Of a DNA stretch of 64,000 nt, positions 35,609-44,114 are shown piece by piece (position 1 is the stretch's first letter; each line of letters begins with the position of its first letter). Both the position numbers and the translations under genes were made by a program. This DNA comes from Clostridiales bacterium. GTDB lineage: Bacteria > Bacillota > Desulfotomaculia > Desulfotomaculales > VENG01. The DNA lies in NCBI GenBank assembly GCA_016278505.1, contig JADQBQ010000033.1, positions 45,960 to 109,959 of the forward strand, written 5' to 3'. Below the pieces are notes generated by a model. The model saw only the letters and a list, made by a program, of their open reading frames with translations, had not been told where the DNA came from and ran no database searches.

Positions 35609-36324
35609 AATATGGAATGCGCTGAAATAATTTCTGATTACATGCTTTAAGTTCCGAAAAGTATAAAGCAAATGTAGTGAAAATGGAATACCGGAAAGCA
35701 ACAGCATAGGTGTTTCTACAGGCGATGTTCGGAAATTGGCCAAGATAATTGGAAAGTCAAATGAGCTTGCCTATGAATTATGGGATACGGGATATCATGA
35801 AGCTAAACTTTTAGCAGTTTTGGGTGTTTAATAGAAAGACATTTACATTAAAAGAAATCGAACAGCTAATGAATGATGTTTGTTCATGGGATTTATGTGA
35901 CCATTTATGCAAGAATCTCATCATCAAACTGAAAGGATATAAGCAACTAATTGGTAAGTGGTGTACTTCTGATAAAACATATTTCAAGCGGGCAGCATTT
36001 ACCATGATTGCTTCTGCTGTGATACATGAAAAGGCTATATCGAATGATACCATTGATGATTATTTGAGACTTATTCAAGAGCATTCCAGTGATGAACGGG
36101 AACATATTAAAAAGGCCGTATCATGGGCATTGCGGGAAATAGGTAAAAAGGATTTTGATTATCAGGAAAAATCTATCATATTAGCATATGAATTGAAAAA
36201 AAGTGGCAATAAGGTACAAGTCTGGATTGCTAAAGATACATTAAAGGTACTTGAAAAGTTAGTTCAAGTCGAGGGGCGAGGACGTTTAATCACCGCTGAT
36301 TCCAAAATGGGAAAGGAAAAGTAA
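35609..36324 (+). pseudogene. DNA alkylation repair (AlkD-type) pseudogene
   Basis: The longest frame (35824-36324) encodes SWDLCDHLCKNLI, YFKRAAFTMIASAVIHEK, and SSDEREHIKKAVSWALREIGK, the C-terminal HEAT-like half of AlkD-family glycosylases. The N-terminal half continues upstream in another frame (GVSTGDVRKLAKIIGKSNEL, AYELWDTGYHEAKLLAVLG), and a third piece (ALSSEKYKANVVKMEY) in yet another. Two frameshifts and a stop at least. Confidence 0.85.
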
Positions 36325-36348
36325 ACTTTCAGTTTTAAATAGAAAATG

Positions 36349-36552
36349 CTGGATTATCGTCGAGATGAGGAATTGGATAGCGGGACAGTGCGTGCGTACC
36401 CTGCAGATGAGGTGTTCGCCCGTGCTCGCGCTCGCCGAAAATGACCAGACTGTTTTTTTATCCATGAAGCTGCAGAGGCTGAAATCAAAGAGGCTGCGGA
36501 TTTCTATGACCTCAAAAGTCCAGGACTTGGTATGGTATTTATTGACGTCAAA
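36349..36552 (+). pseudogene. Addiction-module remnant: antitoxin tail and ParE/RelE-type toxin head
   Basis: 36349-36444 encodes RRDEELDSGTVRAYPADEV and FARARARRK before TGA, the C-terminus of the PF09720-type addiction module component. ATG at 36441 overlaps that stop and starts MTRLFF; after a one-base shift in a T run it continues EAAEAEIKEAADFYDLKSPG as in ParE-like toxins, then stops at 36552. Both genes are truncated. Confidence 0.8.
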
Positions 36553-36594
36553 TAAACCCGTTTTGCTTTCGTAATATAATCGCCAACCGGCGGT

Positions 36595-36835
36595 TTAGGG
36601 CAATTGGAAATAATCCCAATGGTATCTCCAATACTTTTGTGCCAAGTTTTTCTTCCTAAGTTCAATAGCTTGGTCAATTTCTTCTTGTGTGACCCCTTCG
36701 TTATACCAAGTTTTATGAAATGTTACCTGGTTAAGAATTTCTTGCAGTTCCGCCGGAACCGGTTTGGTTTCTTCGTTGGTTTGCTTGTTGGCTTTGTTCT
36801 GGACGACGGCGAGCTTGTCCTTATTTATTTAAGTA
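36595..36835 (-). pseudogene. Unidentified coding remnant
   Basis: Minus-strand frame with protein-like content (KPVPAELQEILNQVTFHKTW, YNEGVTQEEIDQAIELRKKN, YWRYHWDYFQLP, stop) but no clear start or ribosome site. Family not recognised. Confidence 0.35.
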
Positions 36836-36858
36836 CAAATTTCAAGGAGGGGCACATA

Positions 36859-37263
36859 ATGGAAAAAACACACAGAAATTGGTATGCATTTATTGTTTTT
36901 GACTTAATTTTTGGCTTGCTAGTTATGATAACTTTATTTCGGATTTTAAGTTGGTCTACTCAATATGCTGAGATTATAGTTTTGGATTTGACTGGTTTGT
37001 ATTTAATTTTGCATTCTGTCTTATATAAACTGAACTATATTGATTACCCTGATTACATTAAGCCAGAAAAAGTAAGCGAAGATGAAGATGTTCAAAGAAG
37101 GTATCACTTTTATGCAAATTTAATAATGGGGATAGTTTTACTTTTGGGCAGTGTTTATTATTGGATATTTAACCAGAGTGGTGGTCTTCGATTGTTATTC
37201 TTAGTGAGCATAATGAGGGTCTATGCCTACAATTATGTAAAAAAGAAACAGAATAAATGCTAA
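36859..37263 (+). CDS. Small four-helix membrane protein
   Basis: 134 residues; ATG at 36859 has AAGGAGGGG upstream. Four hydrophobic segments (about 10-32, 40-60, 86-105, 110-126), with a charged loop (YIKPEKVSEDEDVQRRY) between the second and third. A basic C-terminus (KKKQNKC). No motif that gives a function. Flanked by unrelated decayed genes. Confidence 0.6.
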   Translation: MEKTHRNWYAFIVFDLIFGLLVMITLFRILSWSTQYAEIIVLDLTGLYLILHSVLYKLNYIDYPDYIKPEKVSEDEDVQRRYHFYANLIMGIVLLLGSVYYWIFNQSGGLRLLFLVSIMRVYAYNYVKKKQNKC

Positions 37264-37363
37264 TAATATATTTCAAAGAACACATAAGTCGCAGGATATA
37301 TATTTTCCTACGGCTTATGTGTTGCGTTTATAAGTTAGTATAAGTGTAAAAAACCCACGTTAC

Positions 37364-37741
37364 TTAAAACCAATATCCGGTAACCTCAATATTCCAGGCA
37401 ACTTCATAATGCTCGCCGCCATCGTGAACGTCAACAGTTTCAATAGCTACACCCACAAAGTTATAGCTTGGATTATTATCAAGGGTTTGAATAATGGTCT
37501 GCACAGTTTGAATATTTTCATCTATCTTACTGCCAGCCTGATTTGCACACCAGCTAAGTGTGGTTGACAACGCATTAATCAATAGGTTCATACCAGGAAC
37601 TAGTGTGCCTACTGCACGTCCGATTTCTGACATCATAGTGTATGCCATCCCAATATCATCATTAACCTCTTTTGCATTATTCAAAGGAATTAACAAATCC
37701 TCTTTAACTTCTCTCGAAGTCATTGATCTATAAATAGCCAC
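37364..37741 (-). CDS. Hypothetical protein behind a shared leader
   Basis: 125 residues from GTG at 37741 with AAGGAGTGG at good spacing. The first 70 residues are amphipathic helical (LNNAKEVNDDIGMAYTMMSE, GTLVPGMNLLINALSTTL), the rest beta-like ending VAWNIEVTGYWF. No signal peptide. The leader hairpin shared with the sigma/amidase/holin genes lies about 70 bases upstream, which suggests common control. Family not recognised. Confidence 0.6.
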   Translation of the reverse strand: MAIYRSMTSREVKEDLLIPLNNAKEVNDDIGMAYTMMSEIGRAVGTLVPGMNLLINALSTTLSWCANQAGSKIDENIQTVQTIIQTLDNNPSYNFVGVAIETVDVHDGGEHYEVAWNIEVTGYWF

Positions 37742-37809
37742 GATACCACTCCTTTTTTAATTTTTTTTGCTATCAGCTAGCTGTAATACTGAACACAACT
37801 CCATGGATT

Positions 37810-37885
37810 TTTTGTGTTATTATATAAAGAGAAAATAGGGGGTTGTTTTAATACCCCCTCTCTAAAAAAATTTTCCTTAGAGGTA
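37810..37885 (-). repeat. Shared leader element, short copy 4
   Basis: Minus strand: AGAGGGGGTATTAAAACAACCCCCT, ATTTTCTCTTTATATAATAAC; upstream of the 37364-37741 gene and divergent from the Crp/Fnr gene. Confidence 0.7.
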
Positions 37886-37908
37886 AAAAAAGTGCTAGGA
37901 GGTCTTTG

Positions 37909-38556
37909 ATGCTGGAACAAATACCGATTTTTACGAGACTTCCCAAAGAACACCTGCTTCAATTGAAGACGGTTTCAAGAAAAATTTTTGCCGAGAAGGG
38001 ATCGATTCTCTTTTCTCCGGGTGATGCTACTGAGGGCTTCTATGCAGTATTGGACGGGGCTGTTCGAGTTTTTAGGGTTTCCCCAAAGGGTAAAGAAGTT
38101 TCTTTAGAGATTGTTGGTTCCGGAAGTATTTTTGCCGGGGCAAGCCTTTTTTCCGATACCTATCATTGTTACGCGGAAGCCTTAAAGGAGAGCACGGTTT
38201 ACCTGATACGAAAGGACCGGTTTTTAGAAATGATTCAAACGGACCCCCGGTTTGCCGCCGAATGGGTTCGCGTTCTCTCACTGGAGGTAATGCACCTTCG
38301 TCAACGCCTCGACGAGCTCACCTTAAAATCCCCCAAAGCGCGGATCGCGAGCTACATTCTATTGCTCTGCGAGATGAAAAATACAGATTCCGCTACGCTT
38401 CCCGCCCATCGAAAATCCATTGCAACACTTCTAGGCATGACCCATGAAACCTTTTACAGGACGGCAAAGGAGTTGGAGTGTGAGAGCATAGTGCTCTTTG
38501 ACGGGCATAATGTTAAAATCGTGAATCGTTCTATGCTGGAAGAATTGATGGAGTAA
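37909..38556 (+). CDS. Crp/Fnr-family transcriptional regulator
   Basis: 215 residues. N-terminal cyclic-nucleotide-binding-like domain (about 10-125: FYAVLDGAVRVFRVSPKGKEV, GSGSIFAGASLF), connecting helix, and a C-terminal winged helix-turn-helix (HRKSIATLLGMTHETFYRTAKEL). No Fnr-type N-terminal Cys cluster is seen, so the effector is probably a small molecule. ATG at 37909 has AGGAGG upstream. It lies 160 bases before a truncated acyl-CoA dehydrogenase gene, which it may once have regulated. Confidence 0.9.
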   Translation: MLEQIPIFTRLPKEHLLQLKTVSRKIFAEKGSILFSPGDATEGFYAVLDGAVRVFRVSPKGKEVSLEIVGSGSIFAGASLFSDTYHCYAEALKESTVYLIRKDRFLEMIQTDPRFAAEWVRVLSLEVMHLRQRLDELTLKSPKARIASYILLLCEMKNTDSATLPAHRKSIATLLGMTHETFYRTAKELECESIVLFDGHNVKIVNRSMLEELME

Positions 38557-38719
38557 ATTTGATTGGTGGACTCCAGAATCGGCATAAGAATTTCCCTTAT
38601 ATGATCTGAATCATATTCAAACAGGAATGTTTCTCCTATACTGATAAAACAGCATTAGCTTCGGAGCATCGTCTCACCGGTGCCCGGAGACTTGCTAAGG
38701 AAAAGGAGGAACAGTCGTG

Positions 38720-39499
38720 ATGGATTCTATCCTAACAGAAGAACATCTATTGGTTAAAAAGAACGTGTCGGAATTGGCGCGCCGGGAGTTTGCTTCAAGG
38801 GCCGCTGAAACAGACCGGACGGCCACCTTTCCATGGGATAATCTAAAGAAACTCGCCCAACAGGGATTTACAGGAATGAATGTGCCTGAGCAGTACGGAG
38901 GGTCGGGGGCGGATGTTCTCAACTTTGTACTGGCCATCGAGGAAATTGCCAAAGTTTGTGGATCCACGGCCCTTGTGTTACTTGCCCATCATTTCGCAAC
39001 GCAGGGGATCGTTTTGGCCGGAAGCCCTGAGGTGAAGGCGAGATTCCTGCCCCAACTGGCCAAAGGGGAAAAGCTTGCTGCATTTGCCGTACATGAACCA
39101 AACTCCGGTTGTTCCCATTCGGCCATAGAAAGCAGAGCGTTGAAAGAGAATGGCAGGTATCATATCAGGGGCTCGAAATTTTTCGTTACATCCGCAGGCG
39201 AGGCTGATATCTACCTTGTCCTTGTGATTACCGACAAATCCCGGGGACCGGACGGATTCTCGCTCCTTTTAGCGGAGAAAGGAACTCCCGGAATGAGCTT
39301 CGGTAAGATTTACGACCGCTTTGGTTTCAGGGGCACCTCGGGACGGGACATCTATTTTGAGAACGCTCCTGTTCCTTGTGAGAACCTTCTTGGCAGGGAA
39401 GGAGACGGACTAAAACTACTTGGCGCCATCGGCAGCAGGTTCGCCATGCTCGGAGCTGCGGCCATATCCCTTGGTTTGACAGGGGGACGGGGTTGTTGA
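38720..39499 (+). pseudogene. Truncated acyl-CoA dehydrogenase
   Basis: 259 residues. It carries the N-terminal helical domain (LTEEHLLVKKNVSELARREF), the middle beta domain (AFAVHEPNSGCSHSA, GSKFFVTSAGEADIYLV, FGFRGTSGRDIYFENAPVP) and the start of the C-terminal domain (GSRFAMLGAAAISLGL), then ends GGRGC. Family members have about 380 residues, with the catalytic Glu and FAD contacts in the missing part. AAAGGAGGA precedes the ATG. The break is at about 39485 with unrelated sequence beyond. Confidence 0.85.
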
Positions 39500-39526
39500 C
39501 AACTCCGGCGATTTAGGGGAATTGAG

Positions 39527-39570
39527 AGGGCAATAATCCCGGCCAATTTAACAGAAGGGATTATTGCCCT
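39527..39570 (+). terminator. Hairpin after the truncated dehydrogenase
   Basis: AGGGCAATAATCCC (39527-39540) pairs perfectly with GGGATTATTGCCCT (39557-39570). Confidence 0.6.
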
Positions 39571-40020
39571 ATTCTATTGCGTCTCGACCTTAGTACATAA
39601 GTAACTTGTTTTAACCATAATACAAATGTTAGCGGATACATCATATGAGGTTTATGTTGCTGTTATTGTGAGCTTCCCCCGGAAAAATAGACACAATGAA
39701 TGGCGAGTATTCTCTTATTTTTATAGGATTGCTTATATAATCGATTCTTACGTAACAACCCAGGTTCCATAAGTAAATCAAAAGGTGCAAAGTAGCGGTC
39801 TTGACAGCTACCCCGCGTATGGTTGGTTATAATAACTGCCGATGGGCGGCTCCGGGTACATATGAGAGAATTATCATCCCCGTCGGATTGCCATTGTACC
39901 ATACGCGGGGTTCCCGATTGTAAAGACTCCCCAAAGGCGCTACTTTGATTGAAATTGCATCGGGGACTCACCAAAAACATATTGAAAAAAATTTATGGAG
40001 AAGGCTTGCTTAGTTAATCA
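39571..40020. other. Stretch without an identifiable gene
   Basis: Only unrecognised short frames. An imperfect inverted repeat links 39810-39830 (CCCCGCGTATGGTTG) and 39895-39912 (TACCATACGCGGGGT). Confidence 0.45.
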
Positions 40021-40490
40021 TTAGGCAGCTGATTTAAAAACTTGCTCATATTCCAGCGGTGACATGTATCCTAAGGATGAGTGCAGTCTCGTCCGATTAT
40101 AAAAAACCTTAATATATTCAAAGATGGCCTGGCGAGTTTCAGCCCTTGTCTTAAAGTGGTTATCATAGATTAACTCCATTTTCAGTGTTCCAAAGAACGA
40201 TTCCATACAAACAATTGCCTTTACGGCTCATGCTGGTAACAAATTGATTTTCTCTCAATACCCGCTGATATTCATGGCTGGCATACTGGCTCCCACGGTC
40301 TGAGTGATGAATCAGACCTGGTGATGGCTTATATCTCCGAATCGCTTGCTTGAGAGCATCCAAGGTTAATTGCTTAGTCATAGTACTGTCCATAGCCCAG
40401 CCCACAATTTTTCGCTGGAACAAGTCTTCAATGGCAGCAAGGTACAGCCACCCTTCGTCGGTTGGAACATAGGTGATATTTTTGCACCCG
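40021..40490 (-). pseudogene. IS3-family (IS150-like) transposase OrfB remnant
   Basis: Minus strand: [38 protein letters not shown], then [17 protein letters not shown] with the second catalytic Asp of the integrase core, a small deletion/frameshift after MSRKGNC, then [12 protein letters not shown] with the catalytic Glu and [19 protein letters not shown]. The N-terminal part and OrfA are missing. Confidence 0.88.
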
Positions 40491-40757
40491 AAATTCGAAG
40501 CGGTGCTGATAAATAAACTTAAATGCTATTTCCGGCGCTTTGCGAAGATGGCAGTGGCCTTTTTTAGAATGGTTCCATGATAACCAGTACCACCGAAAAG
40601 TTCAAGGACTCGACAGAGAACGATGGATTATTTTAGGAGATTTTATGCGATTGGATTCCTCACTTTATTCCAAAAATTGTGATATAATAGTCATATCTAT
40701 GATAGGTAGTAATAATGAAACTGCCGGGATATACTGAAAATAGATGGAGGTGCCGAT
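40491..40757. other. Intergenic region before the toxin-antitoxin pair
   Basis: No recognisable gene. TTCCAAAAATTGTGATATAATAG near 40667-40690 holds a plausible -10 box (TATAAT) for the next gene. Confidence 0.4.
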
Positions 40758-41081
40758 ATGGAAAAAAGAATCAGGGATGAGTTGAATATCCTCAAAGATA
40801 TCATAGTGGGTACCGTTCCCGTGGAGCAGATATTCCTGTTCGGTTCCTATACAAACGGTACACAGCATGCTGATTCAGACCTAGATATTTATGTAGTGAT
40901 ACAGGAGAATGCAAATATTCGAGAAATTGATGCAATGAAGTTGATCCACAGAGCAATTCGGGATAAAAAAACAATGCCTGTGGATGTGATCGTCAGCAAA
41001 AGAAATAAGTTTAATCAACGCAAATCCACCCCCACCATTGAGCGACAAATAGCGCAAGAGGGAATGTTGCTGTATGGATAA
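40758..41081 (+). CDS. MntA-type nucleotidyltransferase antitoxin
   Basis: 107 residues of the minimal nucleotidyltransferase (MNT) fold. The active-site motif is LFGSYTNGTQHADSDLDIYVV (GSx10DxD), and a third Asp lies in MPVDVIVS. In MNT-HEPN modules this protein neutralises the HEPN partner, in characterised cases by adding AMP to it. GGAGGTG precedes the ATG. The end overlaps the next gene by 8 bases, as usual for these pairs. Confidence 0.9.
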   Translation: MEKRIRDELNILKDIIVGTVPVEQIFLFGSYTNGTQHADSDLDIYVVIQENANIREIDAMKLIHRAIRDKKTMPVDVIVSKRNKFNQRKSTPTIERQIAQEGMLLYG

Positions 41082-41478
41082 CCGCACACGCGCACAGGAA
41101 TGGCAAAGGCTTGCGGAAATGGATTTGAGAAGCGCCGAGTATCTACTCAATATGCGTCCTGTCCCTCTGGAAATTATCTGCTATCACTGCCAGCAATCCG
41201 CCGAGAAATATCTTAAGGGTTATCTTGTTTTGTACGGCATAAACCCGCCTAAGATACATGATTTAAACGAATTGCGCAAACTCTGTTCGGATTTGTCCGA
41301 CCTTAAGGAGATAGCCGATCAGTGCTCCGACCTGACGGCTTACGGTGTTCAACCAAGATACCCAATGGTGCTGATGCTGGAGGAAAGGGATATGCAGCAG
41401 GCATTGAGCAGTGCAAAAGCGATTCGAGATTTTGTTCTAAATCTTGCGCCGGAGATGGCACTGGAAGAACAGGAGTAG
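41074..41478 (+). CDS. HEPN-domain protein (HepT-like toxin)
   Basis: 134 residues, all-helical HEPN domain: RLAEMDLRSAEYLLNM, ICYHCQQSAEKYLKGYLV and a late RYPMVLMLEERDMQQAL. The strict RxxxxH RNase motif is not obvious, so it may be a HEPN variant with altered chemistry. Translationally coupled to the MNT gene (ATG inside its 3' end). It lies among decayed genes, where such modules often persist. Confidence 0.88.
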   Translation: MDNRTRAQEWQRLAEMDLRSAEYLLNMRPVPLEIICYHCQQSAEKYLKGYLVLYGINPPKIHDLNELRKLCSDLSDLKEIADQCSDLTAYGVQPRYPMVLMLEERDMQQALSSAKAIRDFVLNLAPEMALEEQE

Positions 41479-41643
41479 AACGAATCACCATCGCATGACA
41501 GTCCTACATTATTGCCAAACAAATAATTACACAAAGCCACTGTTAGAAAAAGCGGAGATTCTGGTAGACTTTTTAGGAGGTTTTTATCTTCAAATCGTAA
41601 ACCAGTTAAAATTTATGGTTAACAATATCAAGGAGAAAAAATC

Positions 41644-41787
41644 ATGCAAAATCTGTATAGCATCAGAATGCGGGCAGCCCAGGGCGGTGCCCATGAGGAC
41701 GGTGGCAGGCATATCTCCGGAGCAGAAGATATACATAATCACAGCACTGGGTCCTGTCCACGGAGAGATTACTCTGGAAGAGCTTAA
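41644..41787 (+). pseudogene. bioW: Truncated bioW (6-carboxyhexanoate-CoA ligase) start
   Basis: A good ribosome site (AAGGAG) and ATG start MQNLYSIRMRAAQGG, then GGRHISGAEDI, which is the typical N-terminus of BioW (YS-RMRAS---HISGAE). After about 30 codons the homology ends and a stop follows at codon 48; full BioW is about 240-260 residues. The bioF gene starts 15 bases later, the normal bioW-bioF order. Confidence 0.72.
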
Positions 41788-41802
41788 AAGGAGCATAGTT
41801 AA

Positions 41803-42969
41803 ATGAAATTCATCAAAGAAGAACTGTCATATCTTGAGCGGCATGATCTCCACCGCCGGCTGAATACAATGTACGACTCCCAGGCTTCCCGTACAGTGGT
41901 TAACGGCAAGGACTGTCTATTGTTTTCCTCCAACAATTACCTGGGGCTTACCGAGCATCCCCGGCTAAAAACAGCAGCAATGGAGGCCATAGACCGCTGG
42001 GGCACCGGTGCAGGGGGATCACGTTTAACCACCGGCAATTTGAAGCTACATGAAGAACTGGAGAATACCATTGCCCGCTTTAAAAATGCTCCGGCAGCCA
42101 TAGTTTTCAATACGGGGTACATGGCTAATGTGGGAGCGATAACCGCAGTGGCCGGAAAAGAGGATATCATCTTTAGCGATGAGCTCAATCATGCCAGTAT
42201 TATCGATGGCTGCCGGCTCAGCCGGGCGAAAGCTGAGATTTTCCCCCATAAAGATACCACAGCCCTGGAAAAATTGCTGCAGCAGGCCCACGGTTACCGC
42301 CGGCGCCTTATCGTAACCGACGGGGTTTTCAGCATGGACGGTGACCTGGCCCCGCTGCCCCGGCTGGTGGAACTGGCCGAAAAGTATAACGCTTTGTTGA
42401 TGGTGGATGATGCTCATGCCACCGGGGTGTTGGGGCGCCGGGGTGCGGGAACGGCGGAGCATTTTGGCCTGGAAGGTAAGGTCCATATACAAATGGGAAC
42501 CTTGAGCAAAGCAGTGGGCAGTGCCGGCGGGTATATTGCCGGTTCTCGTGAGCTGATTGACTACCTGAGAAACAAAGCACGCAGCTTCATTTTTTCCACG
42601 GCCCTGCCCCCGTCTGTGATTGCTACTGCCAATGCAGCGTTTCAGATAATCCGTGAGAATCGCCAAATCCTGCAGAACCTGCATTTAAATGCCCAATACC
42701 TCAGGTCCGGGCTGAAGCAAAAGGGTTTTTCCATTTTGGCGGAAGAATCGCCCATAATACCCGTTTTTATAGGTGATGCGGACAAAACCATGCAAATGGC
42801 GGAAAAACTATTTTCCCTGGGCGTCTTTGCACCGGGGATAAGACCGCCCACGGTACCGCCGGGTACCAGCAGGGTCAGGGTTACGGTAATGGCCACCCAT
42901 ACCCGGGAAGATTTGGACAGGTGCCTAGCCGTTTTTGCCCGGGCAGGTCAAGAATTGGGGATTGTTTAA
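41803..42969 (+). CDS. bioF: 8-amino-7-oxononanoate synthase
   Basis: 388 residues, PLP-dependent alpha-oxoamine synthase that condenses pimeloyl-CoA with L-alanine in biotin synthesis. Motifs: LLFSSNNYLGLTEHPRL, GTGAGGSRLTTGN, FNTGYMANVGAI, DELNHASIIDG, VDDAHATGVLG, and GTLSKAVGSAGGYIAG with the PLP Lys. It could act as a 2-amino-3-ketobutyrate ligase-like paralogue, but the bioW remnant upstream favours BioF. The nearest ribosome site is weak (AAAAGGAGCATAG). Confidence 0.88.
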   Translation: MKFIKEELSYLERHDLHRRLNTMYDSQASRTVVNGKDCLLFSSNNYLGLTEHPRLKTAAMEAIDRWGTGAGGSRLTTGNLKLHEELENTIARFKNAPAAIVFNTGYMANVGAITAVAGKEDIIFSDELNHASIIDGCRLSRAKAEIFPHKDTTALEKLLQQAHGYRRRLIVTDGVFSMDGDLAPLPRLVELAEKYNALLMVDDAHATGVLGRRGAGTAEHFGLEGKVHIQMGTLSKAVGSAGGYIAGSRELIDYLRNKARSFIFSTALPPSVIATANAAFQIIRENRQILQNLHLNAQYLRSGLKQKGFSILAEESPIIPVFIGDADKTMQMAEKLFSLGVFAPGIRPPTVPPGTSRVRVTVMATHTREDLDRCLAVFARAGQELGIV

Positions 42970-42988
42970 AATTAAGTTCTCGATCAAT

Positions 42989-44089
42989 TTACTTGCCACG
43001 GTCCTGTTTCAAGCGAATCATTAACTCACTCATATTAGCGGGTGGGAGTATTCTTTCCTTCCGCTTTACCATTTGTATTGCGTTTTGCTCGCAGAAGTTA
43101 ACGCAAGCACCACATCCCAAGCATCTTTCTGTATCAATATTTGTCACGTCTGTATTAATTTCATTGTATTTTATGGCTTCGACCTGGCAACTTTTGATAC
43201 ACTCACTACAGCCGATACAGATATTTTCATCAATCGTGGCAATGTAGTTAGTGGTCAATACCGCATTAGGAAGCTGGTGTTTGGTAATACCCGCCAGGAA
43301 ACAACAGCAGCAGCCGCAACAATTACATATAAATGCCACATTGTGCCTGACGTTATCGCAAGTGTGAATTAGCCCTAATTCTTTTGCAAGACTTAATTTT
43401 TCAAGTATCTCGCTAATAGATGCCTTTCTGGCAAAGCCCCTTTCAATCAGAAAGTCAGCAGCGGTACCCAAACTTATACATATATCCTCTACGGGATTGT
43501 CGCAGGCTTGATTCAAGTGCTGTGCTTCATGACGGCAGTAACAGTTGGTTAGTCCTCCCCTGCCGGCTTCTTTGATAAGTTCGGCTGCAAGCTCAAAGGT
43601 TAGTATTTCTGTTTTTATTTCAGGCACTACTGTTTCATAAAGCAGTGCCCTGGCCCGGGGAGTGGTGGGATTAAATAGTTCTTTTGAAAACTTTGGACCC
43701 AGACGATAATCATGTATCAGCTCGGCCAATTTTTTCATGGGTAAGGATTGATTTGTTCTCATAAAGATAAACTCAAAGAATCCCACTAAAGCCATTGACA
43801 GCATGAACCTTGGCTGCCCGCGTTTTTTTGTTTCCAAGACCAGTCCTTTTTTGAGCATAGCACTAAGCAATTCTTTTAGTTGTCCGGGAGGAATATTTGT
43901 AACCACTTGTAGGTCTTCGAGAGTGGCAGGATCTAATGGGAATTTTGATGCAAGATAGGCCTCTTCATTGGTAAACAGAATAGATAAAATCTCATAAACG
44001 TTTATATCTTCAGGAAGACCTATAGGATTGCGATCAAGTCTTTCACGAAGCTTGACCAGAAATTCATTTTTATTTGCTAAATGCCCCAC
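42989..44089 (-). CDS. Winged-helix and 4Fe-4S cluster protein
   Basis: About 366 residues. The N-terminal third looks like a winged-helix segment (LEDLQVVTNIPPGQLKELLS). A central region carries many cysteines (LTNCYCRHEAQHLNQAC and FICNCCGCCCCFLAG), and the C-terminus has two ferredoxin motifs (CIGCSECIKSCQVEAIKY and CLGCGACVNFCEQNAIQM). Proteins of this build are frequent in sulfate reducers and methanogens; they are presumed electron carriers or regulators. GTG at 44089 is preferred with GGAGG eight bases upstream. It follows the M24 gene closely and probably shares its transcript. Confidence 0.75.
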   Translation of the reverse strand: MGHLANKNEFLVKLRERLDRNPIGLPEDINVYEILSILFTNEEAYLASKFPLDPATLEDLQVVTNIPPGQLKELLSAMLKKGLVLETKKRGQPRFMLSMALVGFFEFIFMRTNQSLPMKKLAELIHDYRLGPKFSKELFNPTTPRARALLYETVVPEIKTEILTFELAAELIKEAGRGGLTNCYCRHEAQHLNQACDNPVEDICISLGTAADFLIERGFARKASISEILEKLSLAKELGLIHTCDNVRHNVAFICNCCGCCCCFLAGITKHQLPNAVLTTNYIATIDENICIGCSECIKSCQVEAIKYNEINTDVTNIDTERCLGCGACVNFCEQNAIQMVKRKERILPPANMSELMIRLKQDRGK

Positions 44090-44114
44090 TTTTTCTTCCT
44101 CCAATATTAACTAA

